NCBI GenBank assembly: GCA_022821495.1
Contig: JAJEDN010000067.1
Span: 1-64,000 of the forward strand
Origin: Candidatus Poribacteria bacterium
GTDB taxonomy: Bacteria; Poribacteria; WGA-4E; WGA-3G
Direction: 5' to 3'
Length of the DNA: 64,000 bases
The notes under the pieces were generated by a model. That model was not told where the DNA came from and ran no database searches. It worked only from the letters and a program-made list of their open reading frames with translations. Positions 8,909-17,532 of this stretch are shown piece by piece (positions within the stretch are counted from its first letter, which is position 1; each line of letters starts with the position of its first letter). The position numbers and the translations under genes were made by a program.

Positions 8909-10405
8909 ATGACCGATACCCCAAATATCATTCTCATCTTCGCAGACGATCTCGGACGCGGGATGCTCAGCTGCTATGGACAGCAATATTTCGAGACCCC
9001 GAATATCGACCGCCTCGCAAACGAGGGAATGCGGTTCAACCACGCCTACGGTTGCGCGTTCTGCGCGCCCTCCAGAGCGAGCATGTTAACAGGAATCCAC
9101 GATTGTCATGAGGGGACATGGACATATACGCAGGGTGGCATCTACCACAGATTGAGTGCTGGTGCGTTGACGCTGGATCAAATCTCGGAGTTGATTCACA
9201 CGACCAGTCTCCAAGCGGATCCGGATGATGTGTTTTTGGCACAGATCGCCGAGGAAGCGGGATACGTTACAGGACAAATCGGGAAACTTGAATGGGGGTT
9301 CGCCACAACTGGCGCGCGTATCCGTCGGCACGGTTGGCAGTACCACTACGGTTATTACGATCATCAACGTTGCCACGGTTTTTACCCGCCTTATCTCTTT
9401 GAAAATGGGCAACCCATATCCATCCGAGGCAATACACATGCCGATTGTGCGGTGAATCCAAATACGGAATCCCCTGAAAATATGGAGTTTCGCAGAAATC
9501 TTCAAGGCAAAGCGGTATATTCTCAAGACATTTTCAACGAGAAAATTGTTGCGTTCCTGCGCAGCCATCAAGACCAACCTTTCTTTCTCTATCATCCATC
9601 GCAGTTACCACACGGACCGATCGCTATTCCTGACATCCATCCCGCGGTGAAACAGGTTCCGGCGTTGACGACCTATGAAAAAGAGTACGCCTCCATGATC
9701 CTAAAACTCGATGAGACTGTCGGGATGATCTTGGACGAACTCGAACGCCTTGGGATTGACGACCGCACGATGATTGTTTTCTGCTCGGATAACGGGCACG
9801 AGGTGTATTACCACCAGCAAGGGCGGACGACAGGACGGCAAGTGGATTTGGAAGGTAACCGCTTTGACGACATCACAACGAAATTCTACTCGGAAACATG
9901 CGGCGATGTGTTCAACGGCAACGACGGTATGGGTGGACTGAAGTTTTCAAGTTGGGAAGGCGGCACACGGATCCCTTATATGGTCCGTTTTCCGGGAAAG
10001 GTTACACCGGGTAGTGTCTCCGACCATACACTCACGAACTACGATCTCATGCCGACCCTCGCAGACTTCATCAGCGCGGAAATACCCGAAGACAAAGACG
10101 GCATATCGTTCTTACCAACGCTGCTTGAACGGCATGAAGATCAGCTGCACCACGAGTGGGTCATATATGCCTCTCGACTCGGTCCGGCACTCGTAACAGC
10201 AGAGGGTTGGAAACTGCGGTATATCCACCGCACAGACGGCTTCCAACTCTATCATCTCCCGTCTGATTACCGTGAGGAAAACGACGTTTCGGCTGATCAT
10301 CCAGACCTTGTTACCCGGCTCAGTGGATGGATGCGCAATGCGTGTGATGGCGATTATCAAAACGGCACCCCGCAAGCGCATTTTGCTGAATATCCAGATT
10401 TTTAG
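8909..10405 (+). CDS. Sulfatase of the arylsulfatase family
   Basis: 498 residues. The N-terminus PNIILIFADDLG carries the paired metal-binding aspartates (13, 14), and CAPSR (52-56) is the formylglycine signature, Cys52 being the residue modified for activity. FCSDNGHE further on supplies more metal ligands. There is no signal peptide, so the enzyme may be cytoplasmic. No maturase is in the window. Substrates are probably sulfated polysaccharides or small sulfate esters. Confidence 0.9.
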   Translation: MTDTPNIILIFADDLGRGMLSCYGQQYFETPNIDRLANEGMRFNHAYGCAFCAPSRASMLTGIHDCHEGTWTYTQGGIYHRLSAGALTLDQISELIHTTSLQADPDDVFLAQIAEEAGYVTGQIGKLEWGFATTGARIRRHGWQYHYGYYDHQRCHGFYPPYLFENGQPISIRGNTHADCAVNPNTESPENMEFRRNLQGKAVYSQDIFNEKIVAFLRSHQDQPFFLYHPSQLPHGPIAIPDIHPAVKQVPALTTYEKEYASMILKLDETVGMILDELERLGIDDRTMIVFCSDNGHEVYYHQQGRTTGRQVDLEGNRFDDITTKFYSETCGDVFNGNDGMGGLKFSSWEGGTRIPYMVRFPGKVTPGSVSDHTLTNYDLMPTLADFISAEIPEDKDGISFLPTLLERHEDQLHHEWVIYASRLGPALVTAEGWKLRYIHRTDGFQLYHLPSDYREENDVSADHPDLVTRLSGWMRNACDGDYQNGTPQAHFAEYPDF

Positions 10406-10470
10406 TTTATAGTGTCTGAGACAGTGCTTCGCTTACGCGAAGGTTTTTGAGGAGGAAGGTAAAATTAAAA

Positions 10471-11550
10471 ATGCTTATCATTGATGCACATCTTGATTTA
10501 TCCATGAATGCGTTACAAGGCAACCGTGACTTACTAAGTTCCGCTTATACAATTCGCACCCAAGAGGCGCGGACATCTGGCAACCAAGGCACCGTCGCGC
10601 TCCCAGAGATGCGTCAAGGTCGAATCGCGCTGAGTTTCGTCACACTCTTTGCTCGCTCAACCGGTAGACCCTCTCCGCATTCTGATTTCGCTTCACCCGC
10701 CCAATCCTACGGCATCGCGCAGGGACAACTCGCTTACTACCGTGCCTTAGAAAGAATGGCATACGTCCGTATCATCACGAATCGAGAACAATTGGATAAC
10801 CATATTGGCACTTGGCAGACGTGGGAGCGCACAGCAATAGGCAACGCGAGCGACTACGATACCGCACCACCTTTAGGATTTGTAATTAGCATGGAGGGTG
10901 CCGACCCGATTCTTCAGCCGACACAGTTAGAGGCTTGGGTGGATGCTGGGTTGCGACTGATCGGACTGACACACTACGGGCCCGGACGCTACGCCGGTGG
11001 AACAGGCACAGAGATCGGGTTAACTGAACTCGGTCGGCCATTGCTCGCTGAGATGGAACGTTTAGGTGTTATTCTCGATCTCACGCACTGCTCTGATCAG
11101 GCGTTTTGGCAGGCGTTAGATCACTATAACGGTTCGGTTCTCGGAAGTCATAATAATTGCCGGGCACTTGTTCCGCATCAACGTCAGTTCAGCGATGAAC
11201 AGTTGCGGGCAATCTTTGAACGGGATGGTGTCATCGGTGCAGCGTTTGACGCATGGATGCTCCAACCGGGTTGGACTACCGGTGAAACGCCGAACAATAA
11301 AGTCACCTTGAACAACGTTGTTGACCATATTGATTATGTCTGTCAATTGGCAGGCAACAGTCGGCACGCGGCGATCGGCACAGATTTGGACGGCGGTTAT
11401 GGACGTGAACAGTCTCCGAGCGATTTGGATACCATCGCTGACTTACAGAAGATACCCGGCTTGTTAGCGGCACGTGGCTATAGCGAGGACGACATCGCCG
11501 CCATCATGCACGGCAACTGGCTCCGATTCTTACACGACGCATGGGATTAG
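10471..11550 (+). CDS. Membrane dipeptidase, peptidase family M19
   Basis: 359 residues. The ATG at 10471 has GGAGGAAGG 11 bases upstream. The metal motif HLD (His7, Asp9) opens the protein. SMEGADP, LTHYGPG, DLTHCSD and IGTDLDGG are the other conserved metal and active-site segments of renal-dipeptidase-like enzymes. Zinc-dependent hydrolysis of dipeptides or D-amino-acid dipeptides is expected. Its stop codon overlaps that of the truncated hepT gene on the other strand. Confidence 0.88.
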   Translation: MLIIDAHLDLSMNALQGNRDLLSSAYTIRTQEARTSGNQGTVALPEMRQGRIALSFVTLFARSTGRPSPHSDFASPAQSYGIAQGQLAYYRALERMAYVRIITNREQLDNHIGTWQTWERTAIGNASDYDTAPPLGFVISMEGADPILQPTQLEAWVDAGLRLIGLTHYGPGRYAGGTGTEIGLTELGRPLLAEMERLGVILDLTHCSDQAFWQALDHYNGSVLGSHNNCRALVPHQRQFSDEQLRAIFERDGVIGAAFDAWMLQPGWTTGETPNNKVTLNNVVDHIDYVCQLAGNSRHAAIGTDLDGGYGREQSPSDLDTIADLQKIPGLLAARGYSEDDIAAIMHGNWLRFLHDAWD

Positions 11551-11684
11551 AAACCGTTAACGGCATCTTGTGTTCGCGTATCTGTAAGAAATTCTTCGTA
11601 CTTCATCTCATGGGTATAGGACTTTATCCGGCGTATAGCTTCTTGAATATCAAGCAGAAAGTCTTTATCCGTTCTATTGGACAT
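11547..11684 (-). pseudogene. hepT: Truncated HepT (HEPN, DUF86) toxin
   Basis: 45 residues (MSNRTDKDFLLDIQEAIRRI..., ending TRTQDAVNGF) that match only the first two helices of HepT, normally about 110-120 residues. The catalytic RX4-6H motif of HEPN nucleases is missing. The frame runs straight into the end of the dipeptidase gene, so the 3' two thirds were deleted at this junction. The start overlaps the end of mntA by 11 bases. Confidence 0.75.
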
Positions 11685-11982
11685 AAACAATACTTTCCTT
11701 GATTGATTGGGCAATATGTGGGATCCGAATTCCTTGAAGTCCACCAACAGTGAGCACATCTACCGATTTTCCAAGAATCTCCTCAAGATAGTCAGCAAAA
11801 TCCATGAATTTAAAGCCTAATGGCGTTTCAAATTCGACGATGATGTCAATATCACTTGCTTCAGTGTGTGTGCCTTTGGCGTAAGATCCGAACAAGCCGA
11901 TCCTCTTAACGCCATACGTCTCAGCAAGGTATTCAGAGTTTTCAGAAAGAATATTTGTAATTTTTTCCGTTGTTAAGGACAT
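11674..11982 (-). CDS. mntA: MntA nucleotidyltransferase antitoxin
   Basis: 102 residues. GLFGSYAKGTHTEASDIDIIVEF holds the GSX10DXD nucleotidyltransferase signature. In known pairs MntA AMPylates a tyrosine of HepT and so silences it. Here the antitoxin is complete while the toxin is cut off, so the pair is probably no longer addictive. Confidence 0.85.
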   Translation of the reverse strand: MSLTTEKITNILSENSEYLAETYGVKRIGLFGSYAKGTHTEASDIDIIVEFETPLGFKFMDFADYLEEILGKSVDVLTVGGLQGIRIPHIAQSIKESIVYVQ

Positions 11983-12347
11983 TAGTTTTACCTCAAATCG
12001 TTGATTTAACTATCAATGCCTGCTGGTAATATGCTAAAAAGTAAAGTGGTATAGCGAATAACTATCTGGGACGTAACACACATCACAGACTATTTTATTA
12101 CGATTCCCCTGATATGTCAAATTTTAGGTTGGGTATCGTTAGGTACCCTCTCTGTTAGGTATTGCGAATTTATTTCATGGCATTCAGTCCAATCTGTGAA
12201 TGCGCGAAATACAGTGTGGGGTTACAGAAATAACTGACAAAATTTTCCTTGAATACCAGACGAAAATCTGTTAGAATTGTTTTGTTCCCGTATCGTTTAC
12301 AGAAATATTGCCTAAACTTTAGTAGCGGGGATACCGAAGGAGAGCCC
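11983..12347. other. Intergenic stretch between divergent mntA and the STAS gene
   Basis: No gene seen apart from small frames without ribosome sites. It carries the promoter of the STAS gene at 12249-12277 and an A/T-rich 5' side expected to hold the mntA promoter. Confidence 0.5.
12249..12277 (+). promoter_or_regulatory. Sigma70-type promoter for the STAS gene
   Basis: TTGAAT and TAGAAT separated by 17 bases, 70 bases upstream of the ATG. Confidence 0.6.
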
Positions 12348-12695
12348 ATGCAAATCAATATCCAAAACAAAAACTTCACACTCTTAGAAATTCAGGGGAA
12401 GGTCATCGGGCAGGATGCACTTGTACTTAAAACCATGCTTGAGGAGCACATTCAAACACTTGAAACACAGGATGGAACACCGACGCTAATTTTCAATTTG
12501 GCGAATGCCGAGTCAATGGATAGCGCAGGCTTAGGGGTCCTTATCACTTCCAGCACCCAAATCCGCCAGAACGGTGGACGCACAGCACTTGTTAACGTCA
12601 ACAAAGGCATCAAACGTATGTTAATTCGGACAAACCTGACATCCCTTTTTGACTTTCCCAAGAACCTCGCGGAAGCGATAGCCCAAAGTTTCTAA
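12348..12695 (+). CDS. STAS-domain anti-sigma factor antagonist
   Basis: 115 residues from the ATG at 12348, with GAAGGAGAG before it. The motif ESMDSAGLGVL holds the serine phosphorylated in SpoIIAA/RsbV-type proteins, and the whole length is one STAS fold. No anti-sigma kinase is adjacent, so its partner is elsewhere. Confidence 0.85.
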   Translation: MQINIQNKNFTLLEIQGKVIGQDALVLKTMLEEHIQTLETQDGTPTLIFNLANAESMDSAGLGVLITSSTQIRQNGGRTALVNVNKGIKRMLIRTNLTSLFDFPKNLAEAIAQSF

Positions 12696-12746
12696 TTTAA
12701 ACGACAGCACTTCGCTTTCGACGAAACTTTGGCAAGAAAACGGCAC

Positions 12747-14072
12747 TTATTCCTTATACTGGGTCCTATCCGTGTTCCCGCCATACTTCAGCGCGTAAAT
12801 CAATAAATTCGACATGAACCGATAGACATCCGTGGAACGCCGGAGTCGTAACATCGTTCGACTTTCAATCTCCGCAGTCTCCATCGCACACATATAATCC
12901 TTCCGGTTATAAACCACTGCCAACCGCTTGTCGATAATTATCCCTTTCTGATAACGGAATTGTGTCGGTTGTGCGTTGTTCTCATTCCCCCAGAACACAT
13001 CACCACCTGTTGGCGGTTTCGGCAGATGATAGTGGATACTATAGAGTTCATGATCGTGTGGTATAATCTCAAGGGGATACTCTGGAAAAATATGGTTGAG
13101 TTCATCCGCGACAATATGTGCGAAAAGTCCGTTGAAACCACAGTCATCAAAAAACAGCATTCCGCCTTTGTCAATGATATATTCCCGAAGTGCTGCACGT
13201 TCTTCGGGTGTGAAACCCGTCTGTAACGGACCCTCTTTTGCAAGCCCGCGTCCGACAGTAATATCTTTATCGTGTCCCGTCATAATGATGAGCGGTGCAT
13301 CCATAATCTGTGGAGCGGTGAGTTGTAGTGCACCGCCTTCAAAGTTCATATCTGCGCGAATTGGGGTGTGGTCCTCTAACCACTTGATAAGTGACGGGAT
13401 CGCTGTCGGATCCTGCCACCAATCCGAAAGCGAGTGTTTAAGTCGAATCAGTCGGATGTGCCCCCGAATTTCGTTGCCTGTGCCCTCAAGAATACCGCCC
13501 AATTTCTCTTTCGGTATCTTCACAGAATATCGTAGCGTAATATCAGCCCCATCATCTAACCCGCCTGACGGTAAAGATCCATCCAAAAATTCCGTAAATC
13601 CAGTGTTGGCTGTGTCTGTCCCTCTACCGCGTACTGTCGGCGAAGCGGATCTTTCGATCGTTGGTGCACCACCGCCAGAGGGGATAGCTGTATGTCCCGA
13701 TGCAGCGTTCGGTACCTCGATATTAGAGAGCGTAGGGACATCCGTTACTTCTACAGGCGCCAGCGCATCAGCGAACTGGGGGCCTTGTTGCACGATCGTT
13801 GTCTGTGCTTTCGGAAGTTGCCCGATACGCGAGACCTGTGCCGGTACGCGAGAGGTAGCGGTATTTGGGAGGAGTGTTGGATTGACAGTGACGGTTCGAT
13901 GGGTCGGACGGGTTTCTATCTCCGTTTTGGCGGGATTAAGTTTAACAAGCGTCGCCTCAAACGCTGCGTTATCTAATATCCGCTGTTCAGATAACAACAA
14001 CGCCACAATTATAGCAAAGAGTAGATGTAATCCAATTGAAGCAGTAACTGCATAAAAACGTCTCTGTTTCAT
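12747..14072 (-). CDS. DUF4159-domain protein with TonB-like N-terminal anchor
   Basis: 441 residues. One N-terminal membrane helix (IGLHLLFAIIVALLLSEQ) is followed by a long Pro/Thr/Ala-rich linker, as in TonB-like proteins, then a C-terminal DUF4159 domain (KGGMLFFDDCGFNG, LEIIPHDHELYSIHYHLPKPP, RLAVVYNRKDYMCAME). DUF4159 resembles a glutamine amidotransferase-like fold and its function is not established. It probably works in the periplasm. The next upstream gene on this strand is 109 bases away. Confidence 0.8.
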   Translation of the reverse strand: MKQRRFYAVTASIGLHLLFAIIVALLLSEQRILDNAAFEATLVKLNPAKTEIETRPTHRTVTVNPTLLPNTATSRVPAQVSRIGQLPKAQTTIVQQGPQFADALAPVEVTDVPTLSNIEVPNAASGHTAIPSGGGAPTIERSASPTVRGRGTDTANTGFTEFLDGSLPSGGLDDGADITLRYSVKIPKEKLGGILEGTGNEIRGHIRLIRLKHSLSDWWQDPTAIPSLIKWLEDHTPIRADMNFEGGALQLTAPQIMDAPLIIMTGHDKDITVGRGLAKEGPLQTGFTPEERAALREYIIDKGGMLFFDDCGFNGLFAHIVADELNHIFPEYPLEIIPHDHELYSIHYHLPKPPTGGDVFWGNENNAQPTQFRYQKGIIIDKRLAVVYNRKDYMCAMETAEIESRTMLRLRRSTDVYRFMSNLLIYALKYGGNTDRTQYKE

Positions 14073-14080
14073 ATTTTTAT

Positions 14081-14114
14081 AGTTCCCCCATGATAAGGGG
14101 GGTTAGGGGGGTTA
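14081..14114. repeat. Dispersed repeat, CCCC...TGATAAGGGGG family
   Basis: TTCCCCCATGATAAGGGG followed by GGTTAGGGGGGTTA. Related copies lie at 36632-36659, 41455-41549, 43878-43905 and 48702-48751. Confidence 0.6.
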
Positions 14115-14181
14115 GTCCGCGACAAAGAATGTATAAGTAATTACAGGATCTGCTATAATTTTCGCTTGTCTTTCGGTATGC

Positions 14182-14751
14182 TTAGAGATGCCGCTGAATT
14201 TGCTGATAACTCTGGGCATCCAACTCCCGATAGTCCGGAATATCGTACCGATTCCCGCGTACATCCGTCACAAAAAGCCGTGCTGGCGGTACCTGTTTGA
14301 TGTTCTGGTTCAACCCACGCACCGAGAACGTCACACGTCCGCGCTCCGTTTCAACTTCCCACTCATGGATGCCGAAATGCTCCTTCACCCGATAAATCTT
14401 CTGAATCGTCGGTGTGAAATACCGTTTATCCAACTCTTCTTGCACGATTTTCAGACTCTCCGATGCGAGTTCCGAAGGGTTCACGAGAATCCCGACTTCG
14501 GTGTCCTCATCCGCAGCGATAGAGATGTATTCTGCAGGGTTACTGAGCGGCATCAGCTGCCGCACCACTACACGCAGATGACACACCTCGTTTTGGATTT
14601 CGAGCCGTGCCGTGCCGACTTCAGAGCGTGTAAACGTGAGTTGGGTTGGGTCCAAGTAGCGCGGCGTAAAGTCATCTATCTCAGATGACTCCGGTTTTGT
14701 TGTCGTATCCGTTGTAGATGTTTCTTGTTTCACTTCGTTTTTGTTTTCCAT
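14182..14751 (-). CDS. DUF1854-family protein, partner of the adjacent ABC transporter
   Basis: 189 residues from the ATG at 14751, two bases after the ABC gene's stop. After a charged 25-residue tail comes the DUF1854 domain (FTPRYLDPTQLTFTRS, HLRVVVRQLMPLSNPAEYISI, FTPTIQKIYRVKEHFGIHEWEVETERG). In other bacteria DUF1854 proteins accompany an ABC exporter of this exact type, sometimes beside cyanophycin genes; no cyanophycin gene is seen here. Role unknown. Confidence 0.8.
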   Translation of the reverse strand: MENKNEVKQETSTTDTTTKPESSEIDDFTPRYLDPTQLTFTRSEVGTARLEIQNEVCHLRVVVRQLMPLSNPAEYISIAADEDTEVGILVNPSELASESLKIVQEELDKRYFTPTIQKIYRVKEHFGIHEWEVETERGRVTFSVRGLNQNIKQVPPARLFVTDVRGNRYDIPDYRELDAQSYQQIQRHL

Positions 14752-14753
14752 GT

Positions 14754-17075
14754 TTACCGCTCCACTGCCTGCGCTGCGGCACGGACATTCGCAGCCTCTC
14801 GTTGGGTTTCCACCAGTTTGTAATAGATACCCTGTTTCTCCATGAGTTCCTCGTGAGAACCACACTCAACGCCTTTCCCCTTTTCAATCACGAAAAGTCG
14901 ATCCGCATTACGGAGCGTTGAAAGCCGGTGGGCAATCGCGAATGTCGTCCGGTTTTGCACGAGTCTGTCAATCGCTTGTTGTATCTTCTTTTCTGTTTCT
15001 ACATCCACAGACGAAGTGGCTTCATCGAGAATCAGAATTCGCGGGTTATGTAAAATTGCCCGTGCGATGGAGATACGTTGCCGCTCACCGCCGGATAGAC
15101 TTCCGCCCCGTTCACCGACTTCGGTATCATAGCCGTCTGGGAACTTGACGATGAATTCGTGTGCGTTTGCCGCTTTCGCTGCTGTGATGATATCCTCCAT
15201 AGAGGCATCAGGGTGCGCGTAGGCGATGTTCTCAGCGATAGTGCCACTAAACAGATACGGATCCTGCAGCACGACCCCGATCTGTTGTCGCAAATCATTA
15301 AGATCAATCTGTTTAATATCCTCGCCATCGATCTCTAACTGCCCAGAGTCCGGTGTATAGAACCGACAAATCAGATTAATAAGCGTCGACTTCCCCGCGC
15401 CAGAATGACCAACGAGTCCGATCATCTCTCCGGGTTGGACGTGTAGGTTGATGTCCCGTAACACAGGTTTATGTGAATCATAGCCGAAGGTCATATTATG
15501 AAATTTGACTTCTCCACTGATATTCGGCATCGCTTTAAGGGTGCCGTCGTCTAACTGTTCGGGTTGCGAGTCAATAACTTCAAAAAGCCGTTCCGCTGCT
15601 GTTATTGAACGGGATGCCCAGTTAATAAGCGGACTCACATAGCGTAACGGTTGATAGAACATTCCGAGATAGCCGTGAAAAGCGATCAGCGTTCCGAGCG
15701 ACATTGACCCCGCGAGGACATCAAGTCCACCGGCATACCAAATGATGAGCGTCCCTAATTGGATAGCGAACATCAGCGGTGGGTAGTAAGTTGCCCAGAT
15801 GAGTTCGGCGTGGGTTTCATAGTCCCGCGCATCGATATTAGCAGCCCCGAACCGGCTAACTTCACCCTTTTGTCGTCCGAAAGCGCGGACCACCCGAATA
15901 CCAGATACAGAATCGTTGACGACATCAAACAACTTTGACCGTCGGCGCCAAGCACGGTGCCAAAGACTTCGTACTTTCTTCCAAAACCAACCTGCACCGA
16001 AGACCAATATTGGGATCGGGATTAAGATGAGGCACGCCAATTTCCAGTTCATCCAGAAAAGCACACCGCCAATTCCGAAGAAGAGAAACATCTGCACAGC
16101 GAGAAACGACAGCCCTTCTAACATGAAATCCTGAAGTCTCTCGCTATCTTCGGTAATGTGTGAGATAACGGTGCCTGTTGTCCGTTTATCAAAAAATCGG
16201 ATGGACAAGTTATGTAAATGCTTATAAACATGCGCACGGATATTAGCAGCGATGCGGAACGTCAACCAAGCTGCCAGCCGTCCTTGGATAACTGAAAGTA
16301 TTGTTTGGATCAGTTGTATGGATAACAGCGTCCCTACAGCCACGGATAAAGCAATAGCAACGGGTTGAATCCCCCGAAATAACGCGCCTAACTGTGTCTC
16401 TGATGCTTCCGGTGCGGCGTTGGCGAGTTCATTCAACCGCAAAATATCGTCAATCAAGATACGAGAGAAATATGGCGGCACAAGTGAAATGAGTGTGCCT
16501 GCGATGATGAAGAGCGTAAAAAGAATTGCCCTGCCCCGGTACGGTTTTATATACGACAAAATCCGTAACATCACCTTGTGCTTTTTGGTACATGCCGGAC
16601 AAGGTGAGAACTCGTCTGGTAACAGGAGTCCGCAGCTTTTACAAGAATGGTCCTCAGATTTATAGTCCCAAATCGGTGCTTCATCGCGTTTACCCTTTCG
16701 GAACTCAATCTCGTCTCCGATAAATCGTGCAACAAACCCGAACTTCGCTGCACAACCGTTTGAATAGCGGATGAGATCAACAGTCCCTTCTTCTGTCTCC
16801 AGCACCAAGAGACCAGCATCCACTACGACTTCCGATCGGATTCCGAACACACTTTCATAAGGGATATAGTGAAGTACATCACCCTCACCCGTTACAGTAA
16901 ATATCGCCGCCTCTGTCAGGACGAACCACTCTTCGCCGTAACTACCTGATGAATTTATATCGCTTTGCACAGCAAATCGGATGTGTTCTATCGGTGTCTT
17001 CAGATTTTGTAATGTTTCTTCGAGTGAATCGGGCAGCGTGTCAAGCGTACCCGTTGGCGTCTCTGCGGTTGCCAT
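14754..17075 (-). CDS. ABC exporter with fused N-terminal domain and zinc ribbon
   Basis: 773 residues. Residues 1-130 form a PH-like beta domain, and a zinc ribbon follows with cysteines 145, 148, 159 and 162. Then come a six-helix exporter membrane domain and a nucleotide-binding domain with GHSGAGKST (Walker A), LSGGERQR (signature) and ILILDEATSSVD (Walker B). All catalytic motifs are intact, so one chain forms a half transporter that dimerises. Substrate unknown. The DUF1854 gene follows at once, and a small cysteine-rich gene lies 21 bases upstream. Confidence 0.88.
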   Translation of the reverse strand: MATAETPTGTLDTLPDSLEETLQNLKTPIEHIRFAVQSDINSSGSYGEEWFVLTEAAIFTVTGEGDVLHYIPYESVFGIRSEVVVDAGLLVLETEEGTVDLIRYSNGCAAKFGFVARFIGDEIEFRKGKRDEAPIWDYKSEDHSCKSCGLLLPDEFSPCPACTKKHKVMLRILSYIKPYRGRAILFTLFIIAGTLISLVPPYFSRILIDDILRLNELANAAPEASETQLGALFRGIQPVAIALSVAVGTLLSIQLIQTILSVIQGRLAAWLTFRIAANIRAHVYKHLHNLSIRFFDKRTTGTVISHITEDSERLQDFMLEGLSFLAVQMFLFFGIGGVLFWMNWKLACLILIPIPILVFGAGWFWKKVRSLWHRAWRRRSKLFDVVNDSVSGIRVVRAFGRQKGEVSRFGAANIDARDYETHAELIWATYYPPLMFAIQLGTLIIWYAGGLDVLAGSMSLGTLIAFHGYLGMFYQPLRYVSPLINWASRSITAAERLFEVIDSQPEQLDDGTLKAMPNISGEVKFHNMTFGYDSHKPVLRDINLHVQPGEMIGLVGHSGAGKSTLINLICRFYTPDSGQLEIDGEDIKQIDLNDLRQQIGVVLQDPYLFSGTIAENIAYAHPDASMEDIITAAKAANAHEFIVKFPDGYDTEVGERGGSLSGGERQRISIARAILHNPRILILDEATSSVDVETEKKIQQAIDRLVQNRTTFAIAHRLSTLRNADRLFVIEKGKGVECGSHEELMEKQGIYYKLVETQREAANVRAAAQAVER

Positions 17076-17096
17076 ACCTTCTCTGTTCTCCTATCC

Positions 17097-17318
17097 TTAC
17101 TTCCCCGGTGTGCGTTCGTCCGGATATTTCCAAAGGACTTTGCGATCAATCGACTTCCAACGTCTTGAATCAACGCGTTGGACAGCATATATCTTCCTGC
17201 CACACCTGCACCGTATATCGTGAACATGCCCGTTTGCGCAGGTCTGGTTTTTAACAAAATCAATACTCTCTTGATGCACGCCGTACCCGTGCCTGCATGC
17301 ATAACAAACCAAGTACAT
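17097..17318 (-). CDS. Small cysteine-rich (zinc-ribbon-like) protein
   Basis: 73 residues. CYAC (5-8), C27 and CRC (37-39) could hold one metal ion. The sequence between is basic and there is no signal peptide. It starts the cluster with the ABC exporter, 21 bases upstream of it. Function unknown; the shared zinc-ribbon theme with the transporter is notable. Confidence 0.6.
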   Translation of the reverse strand: MYLVCYACRHGYGVHQESIDFVKNQTCANGHVHDIRCRCGRKIYAVQRVDSRRWKSIDRKVLWKYPDERTPGK

Positions 17319-17414
17319 TATTGATACCCCAAAGCGAAGCGCTGTCGTTTAAATCTGATAGGAGCGGTTTTTGTGGTATACATGCCTAAATGCAATCTGT
17401 ATCCCTAACCGCTC

Positions 17415-17441
17415 GTAGGGGCTGGGTTACCCAGCCCCTAC
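17415..17441. repeat. Palindromic element with GTAGGGGCTGGGT arms
   Basis: Two perfect 13-bp arms around a single base. Further copies are at 28308-28334 (one mismatch) and 29864-29890, the last one inside a coding sequence. Confidence 0.9.
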
Positions 17442-17532
17442 AACCGAACTAACCTAACTGCTGCCTTTTCGGCTAACCCATTAATTGTCTTTAACCCATT
17501 TTAAGCCTTATAATTCAAATGATACAATTTTT

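Noticed and set aside
13096..14055. 319-codon + strand frame
   Set aside because: It lies opposite the DUF4159 gene, has a Ser/Pro/Val composition typical of an antisense shadow and no domain.
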